Shown here: positions 13,543-20,255 of the stretch, one piece after another
How the letters are laid out: each line of letters begins with the position of its first letter
Position numbering within the stretch: the stretch's first letter is position 1
Assembly: GCA_024679955.1 (NCBI GenBank)
Contig: JAILCQ010000025.1
Span: 1-42,935, forward strand
DNA length: 42,935 nt
Origin: Bacillota bacterium
GTDB taxonomy: Bacteria; Bacillota; Dehalobacteriia; UBA4068
Direction: 5' to 3'
Translations under genes and position numbers: made by a program
Notes under the pieces: model-generated
Told to the model about the DNA's origin: nothing
Databases searched by the model: none
The model's input: the letters and a program-made list of their open reading frames with translations, nothing else

Positions 13543-13863
13543 TCAAGTCCGGATGTACCGTCTGTACAGCGGGATATTATCCTCGTGCTTTATCGACTCA
13601 TCCACCAATGGGCAGTAAGCGCCCATTGTAAAGGCGATATTGCTGCTGCGTATGGACAGAAGCTTCATCCCTGCTTCGATTTTCAAAAAGGCCAGCATGT
13701 CCTCGATAAGAACGATCGTTCCGCATTCGGATATGCCGCACCATGTATACCATCGGTCTTTATACTGGAGGAAACGGCCCGGTTTTGAAGTATAGTCTTT
13801 CCCGCCTTTATGTATATGAGGCATTTTCCAGAGCGCCTTGATTATTCCGGCCGTAAAAACCAT
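13543..13863 (-). CDS. Small AbrB/SpoVT-like protein
   Basis: About 107 residues. A KMPHIHKGGK segment and the pattern ECGTIVLIEDMLAFLKIEAGMKLLSIRSSNIAFTMGA look like the swapped-hairpin fold of AbrB/SpoVT DNA-binding proteins in a variant common among clostridial small proteins. The usual positions of basic DNA-contact residues are weak, so it may be a diverged or ligand-sensing relative. The start is uncertain: ATGs at 13863 and 13824 and a TTG at 13878 all lack a clear SD. It reads into the hydrolase gene 16 nt on and so may regulate or accompany it. Function call is tentative. Confidence 0.5.
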   Translation of the reverse strand: MVFTAGIIKALWKMPHIHKGGKDYTSKPGRFLQYKDRWYTWCGISECGTIVLIEDMLAFLKIEAGMKLLSIRSSNIAFTMGAYCPLVDESIKHEDNIPLYRRYIRT

Positions 13864-13913
13864 CGCGGCAACAGGCAAATGTCGGCTGTGCCCGAATGAC
13901 CCCGCCGCCGGCC

Positions 13914-13944
13914 TGCCGTTCAGCCGAAGGCTTGTCAGACGGCA
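13914..13944 (-). other. Nested hairpin after radical SAM gene
   Basis: TGCCGT (13914-13919) pairs with ACGGCA (13939-13944), enclosing AGCC/GGCT (13922-13932). It lies just past the radical SAM stop with no T-tract; a weak terminator at best. Confidence 0.35.
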
Positions 13945-13949
13945 TCGGT

Positions 13950-15374
13950 TTACGCCTGATCCAGAGTGGCGATAATGGCCTGGGCGGCCTTTTCGCTGAG
14001 GCCGCTGGGATAGGCGCGCATGGCTTCCGCCAGATGGAAATACATCTGCAGAGCGCCGCCCGGCCAGGTGCGCCCCTTTTCCAGCAGCAGTTCCCGGTAG
14101 CGCCTTTTGTTGTAAAAGGCGTTCAGGGCCCGTTCCCCCCGATGCAGCTGCAGCAGATATTCCGGACTCATATCCGGCGTGTAGAGGATTTGATACGGGG
14201 GCCGGGGGCTGTAGCGCAGGCCGAAACCGGCGGCTTGCTCCGCCAGACGGGAGCCGGGCAGGATCTTCAAAAAGCCCAGCTGCAAATAGCCGGGGTTTAA
14301 TTCGTGCAGGGCCTGGAAGGCCTGGGCGAAGGTCTCCGGGGTCTCGTAGGGCAAACCGGCGATCAAATCTACATGCAAATCGCAGGCCGAGGCGGCCAGC
14401 GTCTGCAATGTGGGCTTGGCTTTATGCCAGTCGGCGGCCCGGCCCACCGCCCGCAGGGAGGCGGGATTGAGGCTTTGCACGCCGGCTTCCAGGTGGAAAT
14501 ACCCGGCGGGGGCGGCGGCGAACAGCCGGCATAATTCTTCCGGGCAGGAGGCGGGGGCCAATTCAAAATGCCAGCTTAATCCCGGCCGGTACAGGGCGGA
14601 TATGGTTTGGCATATGGCCAGGGCCCTTTGGGGATTGGCATTGAAGGTGCGGTCTATAAATTTGATTTGGCCGCCGGCAGCGGCCAGGCGAGGCAGATCC
14701 GCCAGCACCAAATCCAGATCCCGCTCCCGCAAGGGCTCCCGGGCGGAAGCGCAAAAGCTGCAGCCATAGGGGCAGCCCCGGCTGCTTTCGTAGTAAATCA
14801 CCCGTTTTTCCCGGGACAAAGTTTGCAAATCCTCCGGTGCATACAAAAAAGGCCGGCGGCGAAAATCGATGGGGGCGACGCTGGCGGGGATGGCGTCTTT
14901 GGCGGCGACGCCTGCCGGCCCCTCCGGCCCGGCGGCGGCTTGGATCAAACACCGCTGCCAGTTCTCGTCTTGCGCCGGGTCGAATTGGGCCGCCAAACGC
15001 AAAAAAGCGGGCCAGCTTTCTTCCCCTTCGCCCAAAAACAGCAGCTCCAACTGGGGCAACCGCTGAAAGATATCCTGGGGATGGCCGGTGGCTTCCGGTC
15101 CGCCGGCCACGAACAGGCAATGGGGCAATAAAAGCCGCAAATCCTTCAGCAGCCCGGCTGCAAAGTCCACGTTCCATATATACAGGGAAAAAGCCAGAAT
15201 ATCTGGCTTTTCCGCAAGTATTTGTTCATAAATCCACAACTCGGACATATTGATCGACCATTGTTTGTAGACCACGTCCAGATTGGGCTTAACCGGCGTT
15301 TCTCGGGACAGGGCAAACAAAGCCGGGTTGGTATGGATATACTGACTGTTGCAGGCAACCGCTAATACCTTCAT
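13950..15374 (-). CDS. B12-binding radical SAM protein with DUF4080 tail
   Basis: A 474-residue protein. The N-terminal cobalamin-binding-type Rossmann domain (1-~130) has LAFSLYIWNV and VAGGPEATGHP. The radical SAM barrel carries the cluster motif C201-PYG-C205-SF-C208; later FHLEAGVQSLNPASLRAVGR and HVDLIAGLPYETPETF are typical of this class. The tail (~400-474: ERALNAFYNKRRYRELLLE) matches DUF4080. The B12 domain lacks an obvious DxHxxG, so base-off cobalamin binding is not assured. Function unknown. The start at 15374 is supported by a 4-nt ATGA overlap with the preceding gene and GGAGG upstream. It is the last gene of a three-gene coupled operon. Confidence 0.88.
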   Translation of the reverse strand: MKVLAVACNSQYIHTNPALFALSRETPVKPNLDVVYKQWSINMSELWIYEQILAEKPDILAFSLYIWNVDFAAGLLKDLRLLLPHCLFVAGGPEATGHPQDIFQRLPQLELLFLGEGEESWPAFLRLAAQFDPAQDENWQRCLIQAAAGPEGPAGVAAKDAIPASVAPIDFRRRPFLYAPEDLQTLSREKRVIYYESSRGCPYGCSFCASAREPLRERDLDLVLADLPRLAAAGGQIKFIDRTFNANPQRALAICQTISALYRPGLSWHFELAPASCPEELCRLFAAAPAGYFHLEAGVQSLNPASLRAVGRAADWHKAKPTLQTLAASACDLHVDLIAGLPYETPETFAQAFQALHELNPGYLQLGFLKILPGSRLAEQAAGFGLRYSPRPPYQILYTPDMSPEYLLQLHRGERALNAFYNKRRYRELLLEKGRTWPGGALQMYFHLAEAMRAYPSGLSEKAAQAIIATLDQA

Positions 15375-15784
15375 CGGCAAGGTTCCTCCGCCGCTTTATC
15401 CGCCAAAAGATAATCGTTATCCATGCTCGATTCTTCCCATTTCAGCAACAATTGCGCCAGTTTACCGGCTAAATCCTGCACCTGCGGCGCTTCTTCCGCA
15501 GCAAAGGGAGCGGCCTGCAAGATCTGCACGGCGGCGCTGAAACGGTTGCTGAAAATATCCGAAGTGAAAAAATCGCCCACAAAAGGCCACATGCAGGAAA
15601 TGGTAAAATCGATGGCCGCAGTGGTCATGTCCAAACCGTCCGCGGAAGGATAGCCGAATTGATGTAAGGCCAGCAAATCTTGGGTATCGCTTACGGAATA
15701 TGTTTTTTCCTGCGCCAGATTGGCCGTGAGACGGGGAAACAGTTCCTGCAATTCGCCGCTCTTCCCCGTCAGGGGATTGCTCAT
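15371..15784 (-). CDS. Unrecognised 137-residue protein
   Basis: A mainly helical acidic protein of 137 residues, no signal peptide. The core ISCMWPFVGDFFTSDIFSNRFSAA carries one hydrophobic segment. No family is recognised. SD GGAAGGAGG lies just upstream. It overlaps the preceding TPK-like gene (ATGA, 15781-15784) and the following radical SAM gene (ATGA, 15371-15374), which strongly supports it as a real, translationally coupled gene and suggests it works with the radical SAM protein. Confidence 0.75.
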   Translation of the reverse strand: MSNPLTGKSGELQELFPRLTANLAQEKTYSVSDTQDLLALHQFGYPSADGLDMTTAAIDFTISCMWPFVGDFFTSDIFSNRFSAAVQILQAAPFAAEEAPQVQDLAGKLAQLLLKWEESSMDNDYLLADKAAEEPCR

Positions 15785-16461
15785 ACATCATCCTCCTTCC
15801 TGTAGTGGACCATCAGCAATTGTCCGTCTTTATAGGAGATCCGGGCCGGGGTTTCCGCTATGATATTGCTGACGGCCCGGCTGGAGCCGGCTTCCAGGGT
15901 ATAGCCGGTCAAAGGATAGACAAATCCGTTGATCGTAAGCTCAGTGACCTGCGGCGTCATGGCGATCAGGCTGATATGATCGCCGGCCCGGCCTTGGATC
16001 AAATCCTCGCCGGGCTGGATATAGCGCACCAGGGAATCATGGCCGAAGAAATAAAATTTGCGGGCTTGTTCCGGCCCAAACAGCAAAGGCGCGGTAAGGT
16101 TCAATATGGTGAAATCCAGTCTGCCGCCGAAAGCGCCGAATACAGCCACCGGCCCCGGATGGTTTTCCAGAGCCAAACGCATGGCCGCTTCCCCGTCGCC
16201 GAAATTCTTGGCCCGGGGAAAATCGATGCGCTGCACGCCTTTTTCCAGCAGCAGCTGTTTTTTGTCCTCATCCAGAGAATCGCCGTCGCCGATCAATATG
16301 TCCGGCCATATGTTTTGCGCCAGCAAAGCGCCGCCGCCGCCGTCGGCCGCGATGATTTGGGGGCGCGGCTTTTGTTGCGAAAGGGACCACAAAACCGCCG
16401 CCGCATAGCCCCGAGGAGGCGTCCCGTTTAATACGACCACAGAAGAGAAATGAAAAGGCAT
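15781..16461 (-). CDS. Divergent thiamine pyrophosphokinase-like protein
   Basis: A 226-residue protein with the overall TPK layout: AADGGGG (38-44), LIGDGDSLD (57-64), FPRAKNFGDGEAA (81-93), FGAFGGRLDF (108-117), and a late beta-domain GDHISLIAM...YTLEAGSSRAVSN. Canonical TPKs read GDFDS, KDxTDxE and GxxGGRxDH at these places. Here GDGDS, KNFGDGE and GRLDF change several residues that normally bind Mg and ATP or thiamine. It may therefore be a thiamine pyrophosphokinase with relaxed sequence or a homologue with another substrate. SD AAAGGGGGTATAAGC precedes the ATG. It overlaps the next gene. Confidence 0.72.
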   Translation of the reverse strand: MPFHFSSVVVLNGTPPRGYAAAVLWSLSQQKPRPQIIAADGGGGALLAQNIWPDILIGDGDSLDEDKKQLLLEKGVQRIDFPRAKNFGDGEAAMRLALENHPGPVAVFGAFGGRLDFTILNLTAPLLFGPEQARKFYFFGHDSLVRYIQPGEDLIQGRAGDHISLIAMTPQVTELTINGFVYPLTGYTLEAGSSRAVSNIIAETPARISYKDGQLLMVHYRKEDDV

Positions 16462-16661
16462 GCTTATACCCCCTTTTTATTTTTGTTCCAGGCGCGGGAA
16501 AATAGGTTTTTCCGGCTTGCCGCAGGGCGTGCCTTTTGGGAAAACGCAGGGGCTTTGCCCCCCCCGCAGGCGTTTCCTTGCGGCGCAAATCCGCTTTGTT
16601 CCAGCCGCCGCCCGGCTGATGTTGCTCCGCTCGCTGATTACATATATATTCTGTATGCGAT
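16462..16661. other. Gene-free spacer with GC-rich repeat-like sequence
   Basis: No convincing gene. A GC-rich stretch at about 16518-16585 contains GGGGC-TTT-GCCCC (16552-16564) and flanking GCAGG/CGTTT pieces that look like a dispersed intergenic element. The part nearest 16461 should contain the TPK operon promoter, but no good -35/-10 pair is seen. Confidence 0.4.
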
Positions 16662-16697
16662 AAAAAAAGCCTTTTCTTCCGGAACAAAGCAAAAGGC
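16662..16697 (-). terminator. Terminator of polysaccharide deacetylase gene
   Basis: Minus strand: GCCTTTT (16697-16691), loop, AAAAGGC (16675-16669), then seven T (16668-16662). A classical intrinsic terminator about 70 nt past the deacetylase stop. Confidence 0.8.
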
Positions 16698-16766
16698 AGG
16701 GCCGAACCCCGTTTATCCCGGAAAGCGATGAACGGCATATCCTGTTATGAAAGATTGCGGAACCGG

Positions 16767-17696
16767 TTATTTCAGGGTGGCCAGGCTGCCGCCCCGATAT
16801 ACTTTGCCGGGTTCCGGCGTGATCCCCAGATGCTTATACAGCTCGGGCAGGGTAACGAATTGCCAGCCTTCCGCCGTCAGCCGGTCCACTGCCTTCAGCG
16901 CGCCCTCCACCGAGGTGGCGTACAGATCATGCAAAAGGATGACCGCCCCGTCCTTGGCGGCGTCCACGATATTCTGGCAAACGATATCCGCGTCTTTCAC
17001 GTCCCAATCCCGGGTATCCACGGTCCACAGCATCATGGGATGGGGGATCCTGGCGGCGGTGGATTGGTCGATGGCGCCGTAAGGCGGCCGCACATAGGGC
17101 GGATAGCTTTCCGTGATTTGATAAATGATTTTCGCCGTGCGATCCAATTGATCCGCCAAGCCTTCGGCGGAAAGATTGGTGAACCGTTCTTTATGGTCAT
17201 AGCCATGGCTGCAAATGACATTGCCGGCGGCATGGGCTCTTTCGATAATGCCGGTGTTGGCTTGGGCCCGCACGCCCAGTACGAAAAAGGTGGCCCGGAT
17301 ATCCCGTTTTTGCAAGCCGTCCAATAATACGGGGGTGTTTTCCTTGCTGGGGCCGTCGTCAAAGGTCAGGGCCATCATACCGGGACTGTCCGTGGCCGGT
17401 TCCGCCGTTTCGTTTTCCCCGGCGGCGTCGTTTTCTCCGGTTTCGCCGTTGCCGTCCTTTTCTCCGGTCTGCGCACCATCGTTTTCCTGGCTATCCCCGC
17501 TATCCACGCTTTCCTGCGGTTGCTCCTCCGCCGGTTGTTGTTCCTCTATCTCGCCGGCGTCGATTCCGGCGGCATTCTCCTGATCCGGCGCGATCGTGTC
17601 TTGCGCCGTATCCGAGGCATGGTTGTTACATGCGGCGAAACAAGATATGAGAAGAACGCATGCGGTCAATATGGCGATGATAGTCATTTTTTTCAT
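16767..17696 (-). CDS. Polysaccharide deacetylase lipoprotein (NodB domain)
   Basis: A 309-residue exported enzyme. The signal peptide ends at FAAC (Cys23), so probably a lipoprotein. An acidic low-complexity linker (24-105, Glu/Gln/Asp/Gly-rich) precedes the CE4 NodB fold: TFDDGP (111-116; catalytic base and metal Asp), SHGYDH (163-168; metal His), RPPYG (203-207), WTVDTRDW and ILLHD. Such enzymes remove N-acetyl groups from peptidoglycan or other amino sugars, or cleave xylan acetyls. The start at 17696 has GAGGTGGATCGGAT upstream. Not obviously linked to the aldolase gene before it, from which it is separated by terminator hairpins. Confidence 0.92.
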   Translation of the reverse strand: MKKMTIIAILTACVLLISCFAACNNHASDTAQDTIAPDQENAAGIDAGEIEEQQPAEEQPQESVDSGDSQENDGAQTGEKDGNGETGENDAAGENETAEPATDSPGMMALTFDDGPSKENTPVLLDGLQKRDIRATFFVLGVRAQANTGIIERAHAAGNVICSHGYDHKERFTNLSAEGLADQLDRTAKIIYQITESYPPYVRPPYGAIDQSTAARIPHPMMLWTVDTRDWDVKDADIVCQNIVDAAKDGAVILLHDLYATSVEGALKAVDRLTAEGWQFVTLPELYKHLGITPEPGKVYRGGSLATLK

Positions 17697-17793
17697 ATCC
17701 GATCCACCTCGTTCTTTGGGTGTCCTGATTGGTGGAAGCTTGTTTCTCCGCCAACCGCAATAAAAGGATTTTTCGTTCGATACAAAAGTTCCC

Positions 17794-17843
17794 GCCGCCG
17801 TTAGCGGCGGCAGCAAAAATCTTCCCGGCGGCAAAAACGCCGG
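17794..17843 (-). terminator. Tandem hairpins after class II aldolase gene
   Basis: CCGGCG/CGCCGG (17825-17843) with minus-strand tail GGAAGATTTTTGC, then GCCGCCG/CGGCGGC (17794-17811) with tail GGGAACTTTTG. They lie just past the aldolase stop on the minus strand. Confidence 0.6.
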
Positions 17844-17861
17844 CCGTGCAGGTGTCCGCGT

Positions 17862-18437
17862 TTAGATTTCCCTTCGCAGCATTTGTCCGTAAAAACTGGT
17901 TTTGGCCACTTGCTCTATGGCTTCCATCAGGCATACCGCCGTTTCCAATTGCCTGTCCCAGGCCGCTGCGCCGTGATCGGCCAACAAAGCGCCGCGATAG
18001 GCGCGGGCGGCTTCTCCGGCCTGTTCCGCCAGGCGCAGCGTGCCGGCTTCGGCAAAGGGCAGCAGGGGGATCTTTCCCAGCATCAGCCGGGCTTCAACCA
18101 AATCCTGAGGCAAATCTTTGCCGGCCAGGGCATAGGCGGTAGCGAAGGGCGGATGGGCATGTACCACGGCCCCTACGTCGGGGCGGTTGCGGTATACATA
18201 AATATGCAGCGCCGCCTCGGAAGAGGGCTTGGCGCCGCAGGTCAAGGGGCGGCCGTCCAAATCCAGCGGTACGATGTCGGCGGCGGTCAGCCGGCCTTTG
18301 GAAACGCCGCTGGCGGTGATGAAAACCGTATCGCCGCAGCGCACGCTGATATTGCCGTCGGTGCCTGCGGTCAGCCCTCGTTGGTACAGGCAGCGGCCGG
18401 CGGCGATGATATCGTTGACAGCCTGTTCTGTAGTCAT
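17862..18437 (-). CDS. Class II aldolase/adducin family protein (L-fuculose-phosphate aldolase-like)
   Basis: A 191-residue Zn-dependent aldolase. It has GTDGNISVR (25-33), TASGVSKG (41-48), PSSEAALH with catalytic Glu74, HAHP with metal His93 and His95, and DHG with the third metal His155. Members cleave or epimerise sugar phosphates (fuculose-1-P, ribulose-5-P, or methylthioribulose-1-P dehydratase MtnB). The substrate cannot be fixed here. It lies 25 nt after the PgeF-like gene, third in the pgsA-led operon, and close to nucleoside-related functions, so a role in nucleoside or 5'-deoxy-sugar salvage is possible (inference). Confidence 0.88.
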   Translation of the reverse strand: MTTEQAVNDIIAAGRCLYQRGLTAGTDGNISVRCGDTVFITASGVSKGRLTAADIVPLDLDGRPLTCGAKPSSEAALHIYVYRNRPDVGAVVHAHPPFATAYALAGKDLPQDLVEARLMLGKIPLLPFAEAGTLRLAEQAGEAARAYRGALLADHGAAAWDRQLETAVCLMEAIEQVAKTSFYGQMLRREI

Positions 18438-18462
18438 TTGAATGCGCCTTCTTCCGTCCCGT

Positions 18463-19305
18463 TTATTTCAGCATCATCACCGCGCCCATAGCGCCTCTGG
18501 TCGGGCCTTGACGCCGGTGAGAATAGAAAACACCGTCGTGACATATGGTGCATAAACCGCTTAAGGTAATGTTTGCCGCGGGCACGCCGGCTTGCAGCAA
18601 AATCGCCCGGTTGGCCCGGGGGATATCCAGCCAGTACTTGCCCGGCGTTTGTTCCACAGGCCGGTAGACCAAGCCCTGTTCGTCCCGGCAATCCGCAAAG
18701 CTGGGGATCACCTCTTCCCCCACTTCATAGCAGCAGGGGCCGCCGGCCGGCCCCACTCCGGCAATGATCCGTTCCGCCTTGGCGCCCAAGCTTTCCAGGC
18801 GGCGCACCATGGCGGCGGCGATGCCCAAGGCGGTGCCCCGCCATCCGGCATGGGCCAAACCGATCAACGATGCCTGGGGATCATAAAAAAACAGGGAGGA
18901 ACAATCCGCATGATGGGTGATGATGGGCAAGCGGCTTTCGCCGGTGATCAGGCCGTCGATATCCCGGTAATCCCGTTCTTTGACGATGCCTTTGCCGGCG
19001 TCTTCCTGGGTGGCGACGCGTATATTGGCGGTATGGGTTTGCTGCGTGAACACCAGCCGCTGCGGATCAAAGCCCACCGCTTCCCCGAAGCGGCGGTAAT
19101 TCTCCCGCACATGGTCTACCTTGTCGCCCCGGCGCAGATCCAGATTGAGGCTGGCGGCCTCTCCCTGGCTGACGCCGCCCAGACGGCTGGAATAGGCGTG
19201 GAGCAAACGGTTTTCCCATCGGTCCAGGCTGGGAAAGGTATACCACAGCAAAGGGCCTTGCCAATGGGCCCGCATATTTCCTTGGGGATATATTTCCTTC
19301 ATCAT
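18463..19305 (-). CDS. pgeF: YfiH/PgeF-type purine nucleoside phosphorylase (laccase-domain, Cu_oxidase_4)
   Basis: A 280-residue protein of the former 'polyphenol oxidase/laccase domain' family. The catalytic metal site residues are visible: QQTH (His91), HADC (Cys135) and AHAGWRG (His152). The family includes zinc-dependent purine nucleoside phosphorylases/adenosine deaminases and FeoS/YlmD-like proteins; E. coli YfiH also edits peptidoglycan precursors. Which activity applies is not certain. It lies 24 nt after pgsA and 25 nt before the aldolase gene on the same strand. Confidence 0.9.
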   Translation of the reverse strand: MMKEIYPQGNMRAHWQGPLLWYTFPSLDRWENRLLHAYSSRLGGVSQGEAASLNLDLRRGDKVDHVRENYRRFGEAVGFDPQRLVFTQQTHTANIRVATQEDAGKGIVKERDYRDIDGLITGESRLPIITHHADCSSLFFYDPQASLIGLAHAGWRGTALGIAAAMVRRLESLGAKAERIIAGVGPAGGPCCYEVGEEVIPSFADCRDEQGLVYRPVEQTPGKYWLDIPRANRAILLQAGVPAANITLSGLCTICHDGVFYSHRRQGPTRGAMGAVMMLK

Positions 19306-19329
19306 GGGTTCCTCCTGCAGGCAGGTGGT

Positions 19330-19920
19330 TCAAGCGCGCTTCTGGAACAAGAGGATATAGCGGATCAGGGAATACAGCATCAATACGCATACCACGGCGC
19401 TCAACAGCCAAATCGTCCTATCCGGCAAATGATCGCCGCCCAAAAGAATGATCACCACCGCTGTGTAAAAGGAACCGGTGGCCAGTTTTCCCCACCATCT
19501 GGCGGATATCGGTTCCGCCCCGCCTTGCAGCAACAACACGCCCAACAAAAGCATGACCAGCTCTTTGATCCCCAAGATCACCACCAAAGGTATGGTTTGC
19601 CGGTAGGTGAAGCACAGGGCCACGGTAAAGATCAGTTGGGTCAATTTATCGGCCAAAGGATCCAAAATCTTTCCCAAAGGCGTGATCTGGTTGAAGTGGC
19701 GGGCGATGTAGCCGTCGGCCACGTCGGTAGCGAAAGAAAGGATCAATACCACGGCCGCCCAGGTATAGCGGTTTTTTAGGAATAAGTATACCATCAAGGG
19801 GATCAGCAATAAACGGATAATGGAAAGCAAATTGGGTATGGAGCGGTTTTGCGAAGGGCGAAACTGCTGCAGATCGATTTTATTCTCTTGTTCCCGAGGG
19901 GAAGTGGAATAGGAAGTCAT
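19330..19920 (-). CDS. pgsA: CDP-alcohol phosphatidyltransferase, probable phosphatidylglycerophosphate synthase
   Basis: A 196-residue membrane enzyme that transfers the phosphatidyl group of CDP-diacylglycerol to glycerol-3-phosphate for phosphatidylglycerol synthesis. The CDP-alcohol signature D66-x2-DG-x2-AR-x8-G-x3-D-x3-D91 is complete. About five or six membrane helices follow a 25-residue polar N-terminus. The start at 19920 has GAGG 6-9 nt upstream; an earlier in-frame start lacks it. It heads the pgsA-pgeF-aldolase gene run. Confidence 0.9.
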   Translation of the reverse strand: MTSYSTSPREQENKIDLQQFRPSQNRSIPNLLSIIRLLLIPLMVYLFLKNRYTWAAVVLILSFATDVADGYIARHFNQITPLGKILDPLADKLTQLIFTVALCFTYRQTIPLVVILGIKELVMLLLGVLLLQGGAEPISARWWGKLATGSFYTAVVIILLGGDHLPDRTIWLLSAVVCVLMLYSLIRYILLFQKRA

Positions 19921-19942
19921 AGAAACCTCGACATATTTCAAG

Positions 19943-19970
19943 ATTATGCCGCCGCTCGCCATATATTCAA
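19943..19970 (-). promoter_or_regulatory. Putative promoter of pgsA gene run
   Basis: Minus strand TTGAAT (19970-19965), 16-nt spacer, CATAAT (19948-19943), 22 nt before the pgsA start. Confidence 0.55.
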
Positions 19971-20160
19971 GGGGAAAGATGCAGGCCGAAAACGGCGCGA
20001 CAATTCTATTGCATCAAATTAAAAAATTTCGGCATAGCTTGTATTTTTTCCTGCCCTTTTTTCTTTTTTTACCGAGAAATCGAAAAAACCGGCTTCTGCC
20101 GTTTGGTCGGTCCGGCGGCGCTTCCGGCAAAAGACAAAGGGACGGATATTGGCAAAAGTA
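19971..20160. other. Gene-free part of divergent spacer
   Basis: An AT-rich stretch (T-runs at 20041-20070) then GC-rich sequence. No gene, riboswitch or clear repeat is recognised. Confidence 0.3.
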
Positions 20161-20189
20161 TTGGAAAAGCCCGCGCATCCATGTATAAT
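20161..20189 (+). promoter_or_regulatory. Promoter of aldehyde oxidoreductase gene
   Basis: TTGGAA (20161-20166), 17-nt spacer, TATAAT (20184-20189), about 66 nt before the ATG. The resulting leader is short. Confidence 0.65.
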
Positions 20190-20255
20190 ATAATAATACA
20201 GAGAGTGAACAAAAGATAGCGGCAGAAAAATAAATGCAGGGAAGGAGCGCCCGGG

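Noticed and set aside
18592-19779. 395-codon plus-strand frame opposite pgeF and pgsA
   Set aside because: Antisense shadow of two well-recognised genes; no family resemblance.
19921-20255. Moco riboswitch before the aldehyde oxidoreductase
   Set aside because: The best promoter leaves only about 60 nt of leader, and I see no Moco-motif core stems.
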